Shown in pieces: positions 10,061 through 19,949 of a stretch of DNA of 64,000 nucleotides. The stretch covers positions 62,001 through 126,000 of the forward strand of contig CANMHG010000002.1 of assembly GCA_947497585.1 (NCBI GenBank), read 5' to 3'. A program made the position numbers and the translations under genes. Under the pieces are notes generated by a model, which saw nothing but the letters and a program-made list of their open reading frames with translations, was not told the DNA's origin and made no database searches. Source of the DNA: an uncultured Bacillaceae bacterium. Its GTDB lineage: Bacteria > Bacillota > Bacilli > Bacillales > Bacillaceae_L. Numbering within the stretch: the stretch's first letter is position 1; the number at the start of each line of letters is the position of its first letter.

Positions 10061-10086
10061 AGAGACTGCCACTGCAGTCTCTTTTT
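10061..10086 (+). terminator. Terminator of yqzM
   Basis: Perfect nine-pair stem AGAGACTGC-CACT-GCAGTCTCT (10061-10082) followed by T5. It touches the end of comEC but lacks a T-run on the minus strand. Confidence 0.9.
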
Positions 10087-12425
10087 CAGTTTTGTTTAAG
10101 TATAGTTTTATTATATGGAAGAACCCACCTAAAGGTTCCGCTATTGCCTCTAAATTTATATTGAATCGCTCCGTGTTGATCAGTTCTTAGAATTTTACTT
10201 TCTTTTTCTAGCAAACGATTCAACACTTCACTATTCGGGTGATTATACCTATTCTTCACACCTGCTGATATTATTGAAATTTTAGGTTTAATATGCTCTA
10301 AAAACTGCTCACTGGTTGATGAGTTGCTACCGTGATGTCCGACTTTGAGCACATCAACAGGAAGTGTGCGGAAGGTAGCAAAAAGCCTATTCTCTCCAAC
10401 TTCCTCTAGATCTCCTGTAAATAGCCATTTAAGTCCTCCCATTTCTGAATAAATAACGATTGAACGGTCATTTGATGTTTGTTCGTCACCATACGGAGCT
10501 AATACATAAAAACTATAGTCACCGCTTTTCCAAAAGTCTCCTGCTGCAACCTCTGATATCGGTATACCCATTTCATAAGCTATCTTGACTAATTGCTGCT
10601 CAAATTCTTTCTCAATAGGCCCAGTTCCAAGAATTAATTCCCCTATGGTTAATTCTTGAAGTAGCAGTTCTGCATTACCAATATGGTCTAAGTCACCGTG
10701 TGTAATAATTAGTTTGTCTATTTTTCTAATCCCAACTGATTTTAGATAAGGAAGTAGTATATCTTTTCCTGTATCAAACGTCCTGCGCTTCTTTTCCCAT
10801 TCTTCGGTCGCAAAGTCCAGTGTTTTGGGACCAGTATCAATTAAATAAGTACCCTTGTTAAAGGGTAGTTCAATTAGAATACTATCTCCTTGTCCAATAT
10901 CTATAAACGTAATTTTACCGAAGGGATCAAGCAACTTTTCATTTAGGTCTACTACACTTAGAGTAACGATTAAGATAATTGAGACAACGATTTGTTTTAG
11001 ATTTGACCTTTCCCACATTATGAAAATAATTAGTAGCAATACAAAATAACCCACCAAAAAGAATATATGCGGCTTACCTAGTGTTAATGATAGTAATTTA
11101 ACTTCGGCTCCATATAATGCAAATTTGTTTAAAACATTTAAGATCATTTTTAGCAGGAACATTAAGGAAAGGCCAATCGGCTCGTATAAGATATGTAGAA
11201 GTAAGGATAAAATCGATAGCGGCAAGATTATCACTGAATAGACGGGAACAAAAAGGAGGTTAAAAGGGATACTGAGTAGTGAAACCTCATAAAAATAAAA
11301 GATAATAATTGGAAAAGAACAGAGCTGGGCAATTACTGTCACTGCAAGAGTTTGTGTAAGAGGATTTCCTGCTCTAAGAATAATGGTCTTTGAAGATAAA
11401 ATTAATCCCAAGCTAACAATGAATGATAATTGAAAGCCAACTTCAAAAACATGATATGGATTGACCAGAACCATAAAAAAACACGCTATTCCTATTGAGT
11501 CTATAGGATAAATCTTTTTCCATCTTATACAGCTAAGCAAAATCATTAACATGAGTGCGGCTCTAATAACAGATGGAGCAGCTCCAGCCACGATTGTATA
11601 GATTGGAAGCAAACATAATAAAGAATGTGTGACTGACTCTCTAGTAAACCCCATTCTAATACCAATGTAGAAGATAGCACCTGTGAGCAAGCCCACATGC
11701 AAACCAGATATGGCTAATAAGTGAACCAATCCTAATGACTGGTAAGATGAAATTAACTCGTCATCAATATATCCTCTTTCTCCGTAAATTAAGGCTTGTG
11801 CTATTCCGATGGTTTCTTTAGGGAAGTGTTTCTCAATGTAGTTGATTCCTTGTCCTCTAATTAATAAAAGTCTTTCATAAGGTGAAGGTGCCTGCTGAGT
11901 ACAATTTTGAAGAGAGAGTGAAGTGGGGCTGAATATCCAGTGGATTTTCTTATAGTAAAGATATTTCTTGTAATCAAATGAATTAAAATTTCTAGCTTTG
12001 TTTGGTATCAATAACTGACCTTCAATTCTACAAATCATTCCTACTTTTAATGAAGCTAGTTCACTTTTTTCATTTTTTGTTTGTATGATATACCTTAAAA
12101 TAATAACTTCTTTCCCTACCTTCCCCACGGTGGATAAGGTTTTACCATTCAGATCGGGTGCTGCTGCAATTTTGATGGTTAAATTAGTTTCTGAGCCAGT
12201 CAACTTAGTTGAATTATACTCGTCATAAAGTTCAAAATAAATGGTGAAGAAAACAATAAAAGCACTGGCAGCAATTACAACTATTTTCAGACCTCTTGAA
12301 TGTAAATAAACAAAATAAAGTAATATCAGGAAAACTACAAGAGGATGATAAGACAAATGGGCAAGTATAATTCCGAAAATAGCTGCGATTGCTATAAAAA
12401 GATAGTTACCAGAAAGTCTCTTCAT
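10086..12425 (-). CDS. comEC: ComEC/Rec2 DNA uptake channel protein
   Basis: ComEC forms the membrane channel through which single-stranded DNA enters competent cells. The 779 residues hold an N-terminal set of membrane segments with an OB-like DUF4131 region, the central Competence domain with many membrane segments (GLVHLLAISGLHVGLL is the hallmark), and a C-terminal metallo-beta-lactamase domain with the HGDLDH motif, thought to degrade the non-transported strand. Its ATG overlaps the comEB stop by four bases, so translation is coupled. Confidence 0.97.
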   Translation of the reverse strand: MKRLSGNYLFIAIAAIFGIILAHLSYHPLVVFLILLYFVYLHSRGLKIVVIAASAFIVFFTIYFELYDEYNSTKLTGSETNLTIKIAAAPDLNGKTLSTVGKVGKEVIILRYIIQTKNEKSELASLKVGMICRIEGQLLIPNKARNFNSFDYKKYLYYKKIHWIFSPTSLSLQNCTQQAPSPYERLLLIRGQGINYIEKHFPKETIGIAQALIYGERGYIDDELISSYQSLGLVHLLAISGLHVGLLTGAIFYIGIRMGFTRESVTHSLLCLLPIYTIVAGAAPSVIRAALMLMILLSCIRWKKIYPIDSIGIACFFMVLVNPYHVFEVGFQLSFIVSLGLILSSKTIILRAGNPLTQTLAVTVIAQLCSFPIIIFYFYEVSLLSIPFNLLFVPVYSVIILPLSILSLLLHILYEPIGLSLMFLLKMILNVLNKFALYGAEVKLLSLTLGKPHIFFLVGYFVLLLIIFIMWERSNLKQIVVSIILIVTLSVVDLNEKLLDPFGKITFIDIGQGDSILIELPFNKGTYLIDTGPKTLDFATEEWEKKRRTFDTGKDILLPYLKSVGIRKIDKLIITHGDLDHIGNAELLLQELTIGELILGTGPIEKEFEQQLVKIAYEMGIPISEVAAGDFWKSGDYSFYVLAPYGDEQTSNDRSIVIYSEMGGLKWLFTGDLEEVGENRLFATFRTLPVDVLKVGHHGSNSSTSEQFLEHIKPKISIISAGVKNRYNHPNSEVLNRLLEKESKILRTDQHGAIQYKFRGNSGTFRWVLPYNKTILKQN

Positions 12426-12994
12426 AGATTCGGGGGAGAGAATAACTTCTTACCTTTTGCTTCTAACTCAGCAACTTGATTTTTATCAAGGTTACTATCA
12501 TGCAGCAACTGTAAAAGCTCACCAACGTATTGCTGCTTTTCCTTAGATTGGATTTCAATCACCATTTCTTTAAGCTCAACTTGTTCAACCTTAACACCCG
12601 CTTGATTAAATAATTCTATTGCATATGGATGGTTCTTATAATCCTTTGCATAATAAACTACCTTAATCCCACTCTGAATAATGGCTTTGCAACATTGTAG
12701 ACAAGGGAAATGAGTCACATAAATTTCTGCACCGGTTGTAGGTACTCCAAATTTTGCACACTGTAGTAAAGCATTGACTTCTGCATGTATAGTTCGAACA
12801 CAATGATTATCAATAACATAACACCCTTCATCGATACAGTGGGTGCTACCAGTAATTGAACCATTATATCCACCCGCAATGATTCGCTTGTCTCTAACGA
12901 TAGTCGCACCTACTGTTAAACGAGTACATGTACTTCTCATTGCAAGTAAATGACTTTGAGCCATAAAGTATTGGTCCCAAGATATTCTTTCCAT
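12422..12994 (-). CDS. comEB: ComE operon protein 2, dCMP deaminase family
   Basis: Zinc deaminase of 190 residues. The catalytic signature HAEVNA and the zinc motif PCLQC are clear; another His/Cys cluster (THCIDEGCYVIDNHC) precedes them, as in dCMP deaminases. In B. subtilis ComEB is not essential for DNA uptake despite its place in the operon. It lies between comEA and comEC. Confidence 0.95.
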   Translation of the reverse strand: MERISWDQYFMAQSHLLAMRSTCTRLTVGATIVRDKRIIAGGYNGSITGSTHCIDEGCYVIDNHCVRTIHAEVNALLQCAKFGVPTTGAEIYVTHFPCLQCCKAIIQSGIKVVYYAKDYKNHPYAIELFNQAGVKVEQVELKEMVIEIQSKEKQQYVGELLQLLHDSNLDKNQVAELEAKGKKLFSPPNL

Positions 12995-13057
12995 TAATAA
13001 CTTCCCCCTTGCTCACTTTAATAAAAGTCTATCGAAAAATGTTGAACTCTGCAATTT

Positions 13058-13690
13058 TTATTTTACGGTAATTTTGTCACGAAATTTTTCTAAGGTTTTA
13101 GGGCCTATCCCGGTTATTGATAGAAGCTCATCAATAGTTGCAAAGCCGCCTTTCTGTTCTCGATATTCGATAATTGCAGCTGCCTTAGAAGGTCCGATTC
13201 CAGGTAATGTTTGCAGTTCTTCTATTGTTGCTTTATTTATTGAGATCAAATCATCACTCTTTTTTGAAGAACCAGTTAGTGTCTTATTTGGTTCTGTAAT
13301 CTCTTCCCCTACTTTAGGTACATAAATAACCATTTCATCAACGAGCAGTTCAGCAAGATTTACAAAGTTAACCTCCGCCTCAGAACTCACCCCTCCAGCC
13401 ATTTCTAAAGCATCCTTGACTCGCATGCCACTTTTTAATTCATACACTCCAGGTCGTACCACAGCACCCTTTACATCGACATATACAGTAGACAACTCTA
13501 TTTTTTTGAGCGGTGGATCAGTTGTTTCATCTTCTGAAGTAATTTCAGCTTTTCTAAGTAACTCTTCATTCATTACTAATTCGTTACTACTATCATTACT
13601 TGGCGGAATAAAATAGTAAAGTACAATAACCACTAATAAACCTAACCCTATAATTATAAAATACCTGTATTTAATTATAATTTCTTTCAT
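13058..13690 (-). CDS. comEA: ComEA competence DNA receptor
   Basis: ComEA binds incoming double-stranded DNA outside the membrane. It has 210 residues: an N-terminal membrane anchor (about 9-28), a SLBB-like domain (about 68-125, VYVDVKGAVVRPGVYEL), a polar linker, and a C-terminal helix-hairpin-helix pair (about 150-210, INKATIEELQTLPGIGPSKA and LLSITGIGPKTLEKF) that binds DNA. It is the first gene of comEABC. The promoter should be ComK-controlled; I did not find a convincing pair of K-boxes by eye. Confidence 0.97.
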   Translation of the reverse strand: MKEIIIKYRYFIIIGLGLLVVIVLYYFIPPSNDSSNELVMNEELLRKAEITSEDETTDPPLKKIELSTVYVDVKGAVVRPGVYELKSGMRVKDALEMAGGVSSEAEVNFVNLAELLVDEMVIYVPKVGEEITEPNKTLTGSSKKSDDLISINKATIEELQTLPGIGPSKAAAIIEYREQKGGFATIDELLSITGIGPKTLEKFRDKITVK

Positions 13691-13799
13691 CTAACTAACT
13701 CCTTTTTACTAAGTAATAATAATAAAACAACAATCATAAAAGTGTTCTTACATACATATCGTTTATGAGAGAAGATGTTTGTGAAGGAGGGGACGAAAC

Positions 13800-14636
13800 G
13801 TGAACATTGGGATTATAGGAACAGGAAACATGGGGAAAATTTTAATAGATGCTTTCATTGAATCAATCGCTGTTCCGCCTTCTAACCTTACAATTACTAA
13901 TCGTACGCTTTCAAAAGCTAGAAAAATAGGTGAAAGTTATCCGGATATTAAGGTTGTAGAAACAAGCGAGGATGTAGTAGCAGCTTCAGACCTTATCTTT
14001 ATTTGTGTAAAACCATTAGAAATTCACCCCCTTTTAGAGAAATTAAATAAAGATCTACCTAAAACAAAGTGCATCGTTTCCATTACAAGCCCTGTTGCAG
14101 TAAGTCAGCTTGAATCGGTCGTAGACTGCCAAGTAGCTAGAGTTATTCCAAGCATTACAAACCGAGCTTTAGCTGGTGTGTCTCTAATTACTTTCGGTGA
14201 AAGTTGTAATGAAGGAACCCGAAACTATATTGAAACACTTTTTAATCATATTTCGGAAACTGTTCATATAGAGGATTCCATTACAAGGGTAGCTTCTGAC
14301 ATTGTTAGTTGCGGTCCTGCATTTTTCAGCTATTTATTAAGAAGGTTTGTGGATGCAGCTGTAAAGGAAACGAAAATCTCAGAAGATCAAGCAATCACTC
14401 TTGCTAGTGGTATGATTGTTGGGATGGGTAAACTAATCGAGAAGGAAATATTCACTTTACAAACATTACAAGAAAAGGTTTGTGTAAAGGGTGGAGTAAC
14501 AGGTGAAGGTATTAAGGTCTTAGAAGCTGAGCTTGGAGAAATGTTTGAGCATCTTTTTCAAAGTACACATGCAAAGTATTATGAAGATATTGAGGAAGTT
14601 TCGAAGCAATTTAATTCTGCAAATCGTACTATATAA
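13800..14636 (+). CDS. comER: ComER, pyrroline-5-carboxylate reductase-like protein
   Basis: A ProC-like protein of 278 residues with an N-terminal dinucleotide-binding motif (IGIIGTGNMG) and the C-terminal ProC dimerisation domain (ITRVASDIVSCGPAFFSYLLRRFVD region). It starts with GTG behind GGAGGGG and is transcribed away from comEA, as in B. subtilis, where it is not needed for competence. A true role in proline synthesis is uncertain. Confidence 0.93.
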   Translation: MNIGIIGTGNMGKILIDAFIESIAVPPSNLTITNRTLSKARKIGESYPDIKVVETSEDVVAASDLIFICVKPLEIHPLLEKLNKDLPKTKCIVSITSPVAVSQLESVVDCQVARVIPSITNRALAGVSLITFGESCNEGTRNYIETLFNHISETVHIEDSITRVASDIVSCGPAFFSYLLRRFVDAAVKETKISEDQAITLASGMIVGMGKLIEKEIFTLQTLQEKVCVKGGVTGEGIKVLEAELGEMFEHLFQSTHAKYYEDIEEVSKQFNSANRTI

Positions 14637-14647
14637 TTATTTCTCCA

Positions 14648-14719
14648 AAGAGCAGATAAATCCTCTTTGGAAAAAAGTAAAAACCAGAAAAACAAAAAGT
14701 TTTTCTGGTTTATTTTTTT
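14648..14719. terminator. Bidirectional terminator comER/yqeM, with preceding hairpin
   Basis: Main hairpin: AAACCAGAAAAAC (14681-14693) with GTTTTTCTGGTTT (14699-14711), flanked by A- and T-rich runs. A second hairpin with CCAAAGAG/CTCTTTGG arms lies just before it, near 14646-14670, without a T-run. Confidence 0.88.
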
Positions 14720-15456
14720 AGTGCAAAGAAAACACGCTCAGGTTGCTCAGTTAAAGTGTGTTGAAAATCCGATGAAATGTTAATAAGGGTGAACCCTTCT
14801 GCTTCTAACCATTTTTGGTATTCAGATAGTTCAAACGTTCGCTGAAAATGAACTTCATCAAACCTAACATAATCATTACCATTTTCTTTTTTCACAAAGA
14901 ATGATAAATCATGTTCAACACTATTTTCAAACTCACCTTGATAACAGTTCCAAATAAAGCTAATGTCATCAGCATTACTCACAAAAGTCTGATCAGCGAA
15001 GATATGATTCATCTTATAGATAGAGTGAACATCAAAAAGAAATATCCCTCCATCTACTAACTGATTAAATACACTATGAAAGGTCTTTTTCACTTCATCA
15101 CTTGAGCCTAAATAGTTTAAGGAGTCACAGAAACATAGAATAACATCGAATTTTTCATGTCCTTCTAGATTCATCATATTCTGTTGATAAAAGCCAATCT
15201 TCTTCCCTTTTTCCATAGCTTTTTCCCCAGCTACTGCTAACATCTCCTCTGAAAGGTCCACCCCGGTTACCTCATATCCTTCATCAGCAAGCCGGACAGA
15301 CAACTCTCCTGTTCCACATGCAAGATCTAGCACACGAAGTTTCGACTGTGAGGTAAACTCTTCAGGTAGGCTTTCCTTCACGAAGGATATCCATTGATTA
15401 TAATCAATATCCTTCATTAGTTCATCGTAAAGGTAAGCGAATTGCTGATAACTCAT
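14710..15456 (-). CDS. yqeM: YqeM, SAM-dependent methyltransferase
   Basis: Class I methyltransferase of 248 residues with motif I VLDLACGTGELSVRLA and the following acidic VTGVDLSEEML; the substrate is unknown. It ends the yqeG-yqeM operon and its ATG overlaps the rsfS stop by four bases. Confidence 0.9.
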   Translation of the reverse strand: MSYQQFAYLYDELMKDIDYNQWISFVKESLPEEFTSQSKLRVLDLACGTGELSVRLADEGYEVTGVDLSEEMLAVAGEKAMEKGKKIGFYQQNMMNLEGHEKFDVILCFCDSLNYLGSSDEVKKTFHSVFNQLVDGGIFLFDVHSIYKMNHIFADQTFVSNADDISFIWNCYQGEFENSVEHDLSFFVKKENGNDYVRFDEVHFQRTFELSEYQKWLEAEGFTLINISSDFQHTLTEQPERVFFALKK

Positions 15457-15809
15457 TGACTAAGCTCTTTTTCAATATTTTCACTAGGTGCATCGCCCCA
15501 TAATTTTTCAAGCTTATAATAGCCTCTCTCTTCTTTATGAAATACATGTGCTACTACATCACCTAAATCAATAAGGATCCATCTTGCCTCTTCAAAACCT
15601 TCTAAACGCTTTACATTAAGACCACTTTCTTGTGCCTTTTCCTTTATTTCGCGTGCGATTGCTTGAACTTGTTTTTCAGAATTTCCGTGGCAAATAAGGA
15701 AATAATCTGCTACTAAGGATAACCCTTTCATATTAAGTGCAAGTATATCTTCTGCTCTTTTATCATCAGCTGCTTTAACTGCAATTGATAAGATTTCTCT
15801 TTCTATCAT
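15453..15809 (-). CDS. rsfS: Ribosomal silencing factor RsfS
   Basis: RsfS (formerly YqeL/Iojap) binds protein L14 of the large subunit and blocks subunit joining when nutrients are short. The 118 residues include the family block VADYFLICHGNSEKQVQAIA and EARWILIDLGDVVAHVF. It sits directly between yqeK and yqeM without gaps. Confidence 0.96.
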   Translation of the reverse strand: MIEREILSIAVKAADDKRAEDILALNMKGLSLVADYFLICHGNSEKQVQAIAREIKEKAQESGLNVKRLEGFEEARWILIDLGDVVAHVFHKEERGYYKLEKLWGDAPSENIEKELSQ

Positions 15810-16385
15810 TTAGAGATAGCCTCCCTTTTCTTCATTAACCAGTGCATTATATGTTAAAAATGTATCTGGATAAATTGCTTGGTTTTTTTTCATCAGAAAC
15901 TGAATTGAGTTTATTAAAGATTGAATTAGTGCTTTATTTAAACTTATTTTAGCCAAATCTCTTACTTCATCTACACCTGGGAAGTGACGCCCTGGCTCTA
16001 TATAATCGGCTAGATAGATCACTTTTTCTAATGCTGTCATGTTTACTCGGCCTGACGTATGAAACTTTATGGCATTTAATATCTCCTCGTCTTCTATACC
16101 TACCTCAGTCTTTACAAGATAAGCACCAACTGGAGCATGCCAGAGCTCACTATTAAAGTCTAATAAATCATTTGCCATTTTTTGTTCAGATATGATATCT
16201 CTCATTTCGTCCTTAGGTCGAAATTTTGCATAGTCATGAAAAATGGCTGATAGCTCAGCTTTCTTAACGTCTACACCGTATCGTTTTGCAAGAGATATTG
16301 CTGTTTCCATAACTCCTATCGTGTGGGTGTATCTATGTTCAGTAAGCTGCTTTCGAACAATTTCAAGAGCCTCTTTTCGTTCCAT
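15810..16385 (-). CDS. yqeK: YqeK, HD-domain diadenosine tetraphosphatase
   Basis: HD-domain hydrolase of the YqeK family, which splits Ap4A symmetrically. The HD core is visible ([19 protein letters not shown], then IFHDYAKF), along with [14 protein letters not shown] set the start at the ATG at 16385 (191 aa), because GAGGAG precedes it and relatives begin there; the upstream TTG at 16403 lies inside that site. It overlaps the end of nadD by 23 bases. Confidence 0.94.
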   Translation of the reverse strand: MERKEALEIVRKQLTEHRYTHTIGVMETAISLAKRYGVDVKKAELSAIFHDYAKFRPKDEMRDIISEQKMANDLLDFNSELWHAPVGAYLVKTEVGIEDEEILNAIKFHTSGRVNMTALEKVIYLADYIEPGRHFPGVDEVRDLAKISLNKALIQSLINSIQFLMKKNQAIYPDTFLTYNALVNEEKGGYL

Positions 16386-16944
16386 ACAAATTTTTCTCCT
16401 CAATATATTGTTCTACTTTTTCTGGCAATAAATACCTCGTCGTTTGACCTTTCACAATTCTACCCCTAATTTCTGAGGAGGACACTTCAAATTGTGGAAC
16501 CGTCACCTCAATCACATTATAATTTGAGTTAGACGCAAATCCTGGTCGTTTAACACCCACAAATTGAACAATCTCTACTAAATCATTAATCCTGTACCAA
16601 TGAGGTAAATATTCAACCATATCCCCACCAATAATAAAATAATATTTATTATCTGGATATCTTTCTTTCAATATCTTCATCGTGTCATATGTATAGGATG
16701 GACCTTCGCGGTCTAATTCAATCCTTTGTAACATAAAATGAGGATGATCTGATATTGCTAATGATAGCAATTTAAGCCTATCCTCATTTGTAATATGTTG
16801 CTCATATTTTTTATGTGGAGGGATATTAGTAGGCATGAACCATATTTCTTCAAGACCTAAGTTAAATAAAACTTCATTTGCCATCAATAAATGCCCATTA
16901 TGGGGTGGGTCAAATGTGCCTCCCAGGATTCCTATGCGTTTCAT
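16363..16944 (-). CDS. nadD: Nicotinate-nucleotide adenylyltransferase
   Basis: NadD makes deamido-NAD from nicotinate mononucleotide and ATP. The nucleotidyltransferase signature [11 protein letters not shown] is at residues 8-18, and the C-terminal SSSEIRGRI motif is present. 193 residues is normal. It lies between yhbY and yqeK in the same operon. Confidence 0.97.
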   Translation of the reverse strand: MKRIGILGGTFDPPHNGHLLMANEVLFNLGLEEIWFMPTNIPPHKKYEQHITNEDRLKLLSLAISDHPHFMLQRIELDREGPSYTYDTMKILKERYPDNKYYFIIGGDMVEYLPHWYRINDLVEIVQFVGVKRPGFASNSNYNVIEVTVPQFEVSSSEIRGRIVKGQTTRYLLPEKVEQYIEEKNLYGTKRGS

Positions 16945-16965
16945 GCACTTCCCCCCATTTACTAA

Positions 16966-17259
16966 TTACCTAGGTAAAACTAGCTGTTTATTCTCTCTAG
17001 ATTCCTTATATAATACAATTGTATTTCCGATAATCTGAACTAACTCAGCTTTTGCACCTTTGCTTAAAGACTCAGCAACTGAGTTTTTATCTTCCTCACA
17101 ATTCTGTAATACACTTACTTTAATAAGCTCTCTTGCCTCAAGGACGTCGTCAATTTGCTTAATCATATTCTCATTGACCCCACCCTTCCCGACCTGAAAG
17201 ATTGGGTCTAAATGGTGTGCTTTAGAACGTAAAAATCTTTTTTGCTTACCTGTTAACAT
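16966..17259 (-). CDS. yqeI: YhbY family RNA-binding protein (YqeI)
   Basis: A single CRS1/YhbY domain of 97 residues (LTGKQKRFLRSKAHHLDPIFQVGKGG, GNTIVLYKES) that binds pre-50S ribosomal RNA. Its start overlaps the aroE stop by one base, matching an operon already rich in ribosome factors (yqeH, rsfS). Confidence 0.94.
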   Translation of the reverse strand: MLTGKQKRFLRSKAHHLDPIFQVGKGGVNENMIKQIDDVLEARELIKVSVLQNCEEDKNSVAESLSKGAKAELVQIIGNTIVLYKESRENKQLVLPR

Positions 17260-18098
17260 TAAGTATGTCCTCCTAGTTTGTTGATAACAAGCTCTTCCAT
17301 CCGCCTTGTATCAGGAAAGAGTCCTGTCCACTTTTCAAACGCCAATGCTCCTTGATTCACAAACATACCAATTCCATTTAGCGTTATCGATCCTTTTTGT
17401 TTTGCCTCCATTAACAACCTTGTTTGAAGGGGATTATAGATTATATCACTAACAATCGTACTCGGTGCTAAATTAGTTAATGAAATAGGAATTTCTTCTA
17501 AATTAGGGTACATCCCAACAGAAGTAGTGTTTATGATTATATCATACTCATTTAGACGATTTTCGGCATCAATAATGGAAATACCAGAACCACTTAGCTT
17601 ATAAGAGCAATCTGCAATTAATTGTAAGGCACTAGAAAGTGTTCGATTACATACATCTATAGCATCTACATTAATAGCTGCAAGTGAGAACAAAATGGCC
17701 CTAGCAGCACCACCAGCACCGATAATAAGGATCCTTTTGTTTTGTAAAAGACCATCTACACATGATTCTAATGACTTTATAAAACCATCTCCATCTGTAT
17801 TATAGCCTTTAAGTTTCCCATTGGTATTTACAACTGTATTAACAGCTCCAATATTAGCTGCAACACCATCAATTTCATCTAAATGCTTAATTATAGTTAT
17901 TTTATGAGGTATGGTAACATTAAAACCACTAACTCCTAATGCTCTGAGACCATTTACAGCCATTTCAAGATCATCATTTTCCACATGAAATGCATGATAA
18001 TAATGATTCAATCTATAATGTAAAAATAAATCATTATGCATTGCCGGTGACATTGAATGACTAACAGGGCATCCAAGTAAACCGTATAGCTTAGACAT
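17259..18098 (-). CDS. aroE: Shikimate dehydrogenase
   Basis: AroE reduces 3-dehydroshikimate to shikimate with NADPH in aromatic amino-acid synthesis. The 279 residues have the substrate motifs SHSMSPAMHN and NVTIPHK (catalytic Lys), the NADP loop LIIGAGGAARA, and the late GMFVNQGALAFE. It lies between yqeH and yqeI. Confidence 0.97.
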   Translation of the reverse strand: MSKLYGLLGCPVSHSMSPAMHNDLFLHYRLNHYYHAFHVENDDLEMAVNGLRALGVSGFNVTIPHKITIIKHLDEIDGVAANIGAVNTVVNTNGKLKGYNTDGDGFIKSLESCVDGLLQNKRILIIGAGGAARAILFSLAAINVDAIDVCNRTLSSALQLIADCSYKLSGSGISIIDAENRLNEYDIIINTTSVGMYPNLEEIPISLTNLAPSTIVSDIIYNPLQTRLLMEAKQKGSITLNGIGMFVNQGALAFEKWTGLFPDTRRMEELVINKLGGHT

Positions 18099-18122
18099 TT
18101 CTCCCCACCTACTAGTAATTAT

Positions 18123-19229
18123 CTATATTAGTGATTTCCTAATAACTACACCTACACCCTTAGGAACATGAGCAACAACTTTTACATTTGGCTCATTTAC
18201 TGTGACCCAACCTAGACCTGAAAAAACAATATCTGTTTTCGCTTCTTTAATCCTGAATTCGTGTGCAACTAATTTAGGGAAACCTTCGAGTTCATCTTTT
18301 CTAGGAGGACTTAATAACTCACCCACATGGTTCTCATATAATTCATCTGCCTTATCAAGCTTTGTACGATGTATAGATAATTCATTTGATAAGTGGCAAA
18401 CAAATGACTGCCTTCCACCGCTTACAAAATCAAATCGTGCCAACCCACCGAAGAAGAGACTTTGTCCTTCATTTAGCTGAAACACCTTTGGCTTAATTTC
18501 TTTTTTGGGAGTAATTATTTTTAAATCTTGTTTCCCTACATAATGTGCCATTTGATGGTGATTAATAATGCCTGGTGTATCTATTAATGCAGCTCCATTA
18601 TCAAGGGGAATTTCAATCAAATCTAAAGTTGTGCCAGGGAAGTGAGAGGTTGTAATAACGTCTTCTTCACCACTAAACTGTTTAATAATACGATTAATAA
18701 ATGTTGATTTCCCGACATTAGTACAACCAACAACATAAACATCTTTTCCATTTCGATGGTGCTCGATTGCTTCTGCAATTTCTGTAATGCCTTGTCCTTT
18801 TGCAGCACTAACTAAATAAACATCAACAGGATTTAAACCTAGTTCCTTTGAAGATTGCTTCATCCAGTTGATCAGCTTATTGTGTTTCACCGATTTTGGC
18901 AATAGATCTACTTTATTCCCTACAAGAATAATATTATTTTTACCTACAAATCGATGTAACCCAGGCAACCAACTACCATTAAAGTCAAATATATCGACAA
19001 TTTTCACAATCAATGAATCGGTATTACCAAGACCATTTAATATTTTTAAAAAGTCATCATCAGTTAATGGCACATCCTGAATCTCATTATAATGCTTTAA
19101 TCTAAAACATCTTTGACAAATTATTTGATCCTTCTCTAACGCCGATTTAGGCGCATAACCTATTCCTTCTTTATCTTCAGTTTGAATGTTAACTCCACAT
19201 CCAACACAAGAAAAATCCTGTAATTCCAA
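18123..19229 (-). CDS. yqeH: YqeH, circularly permuted GTPase for 30S assembly
   Basis: GTPase needed for 30S subunit assembly. It carries an N-terminal zinc finger (CVGCG...CQRC), and the G motifs appear in permuted order: NKVDLLP before GCTNVGKSTF and DTPG. I place the start at the TTG at 19229 (368 aa): GGGAGG lies seven bases upstream at 19237-19242, and it begins two bases after the yqeG stop. An ATG at 19271 in frame would overlap yqeG and adds residues relatives lack. Confidence 0.95.
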   Translation of the reverse strand: MELQDFSCVGCGVNIQTEDKEGIGYAPKSALEKDQIICQRCFRLKHYNEIQDVPLTDDDFLKILNGLGNTDSLIVKIVDIFDFNGSWLPGLHRFVGKNNIILVGNKVDLLPKSVKHNKLINWMKQSSKELGLNPVDVYLVSAAKGQGITEIAEAIEHHRNGKDVYVVGCTNVGKSTFINRIIKQFSGEEDVITTSHFPGTTLDLIEIPLDNGAALIDTPGIINHHQMAHYVGKQDLKIITPKKEIKPKVFQLNEGQSLFFGGLARFDFVSGGRQSFVCHLSNELSIHRTKLDKADELYENHVGELLSPPRKDELEGFPKLVAHEFRIKEAKTDIVFSGLGWVTVNEPNVKVVAHVPKGVGVVIRKSLI

Positions 19230-19231
19230 TT

Positions 19232-19747
19232 CTATTCCTCCCAATATAACATACCTTTTCGCTTCATCCACGATAGCAATCTGCGTTCTACTCTTCGATT
19301 TATTCTCGTAAAGAACCCATCTGTTTGAGCCACAGGTACAACTAAAATTGTATGTAACCCAGTTCGGTTACCTCCTAATACATCAGTAAGTAGTTGATCA
19401 CCGATAACAACTATTTCTTCAGGTTTTAATTTCATATTTTTCTGTGCTCTTCTAAAAGCACGAATTAGAGGTTTCCTAGCTTCAAATATAAAAGGAATCT
19501 CAAGCGGATCAGAAAAGTCCTTTACCCTTTGCTCATTATTATTTGAAACAATTGTTACCATGATTCCCTCGTCTTTCATTTCTTTAAACCAATTAATAAG
19601 CTTTGGAGTAGCATTCGCACGATCCCACTCCACTAATGTGTTATCTAAGTCTGTAATAATTCCTTTTATGCCACGCTCAACTAAGCTTTTAGGCGATATT
19701 TCAAATACACTCTTCACATGTTCATCCGGTAGAAATAGTTTTAGCAC
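19232..19747 (-). CDS. yqeG: YqeG family HAD-type phosphatase
   Basis: HAD-superfamily protein of 171 residues with ITDLDNTLVEWD (motif I), TIVSNN (motif II) and VIGDQLLTDVLGGN (motif IV). The family is close to mitochondrial phosphatidylglycerophosphatase, but the bacterial substrate is not settled. It starts with GTG and is the first gene of the yqe operon. Confidence 0.93.
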   Translation of the reverse strand: MLKLFLPDEHVKSVFEISPKSLVERGIKGIITDLDNTLVEWDRANATPKLINWFKEMKDEGIMVTIVSNNNEQRVKDFSDPLEIPFIFEARKPLIRAFRRAQKNMKLKPEEIVVIGDQLLTDVLGGNRTGLHTILVVPVAQTDGFFTRINRRVERRLLSWMKRKGMLYWEE

Positions 19748-19782
19748 TTGTATTACCCACCCTCTTTTTTTATATTCCTTCT

Positions 19783-19812
19783 ATCTTATTTAAGGTAGTA
19801 TATAGCATTCAA
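19783..19812 (-). promoter_or_regulatory. Candidate sigma-A promoter of yqeG operon
   Basis: TTGAAT (19807-19812), 18-base spacer, TAAGAT (19783-19788) on the minus strand. Confidence 0.5.
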
Positions 19813-19949
19813 AAAAATTAGTAATTCTGCATTACATCATATCGAATATACACATATCTTTCAAAAAAAATGACAAAATTCGGCTAAAATAGAAAAATTT
19901 TTATCTAAATATAAAAATTTTTCGACAAAAGTCCTTCCATTTCAACACT

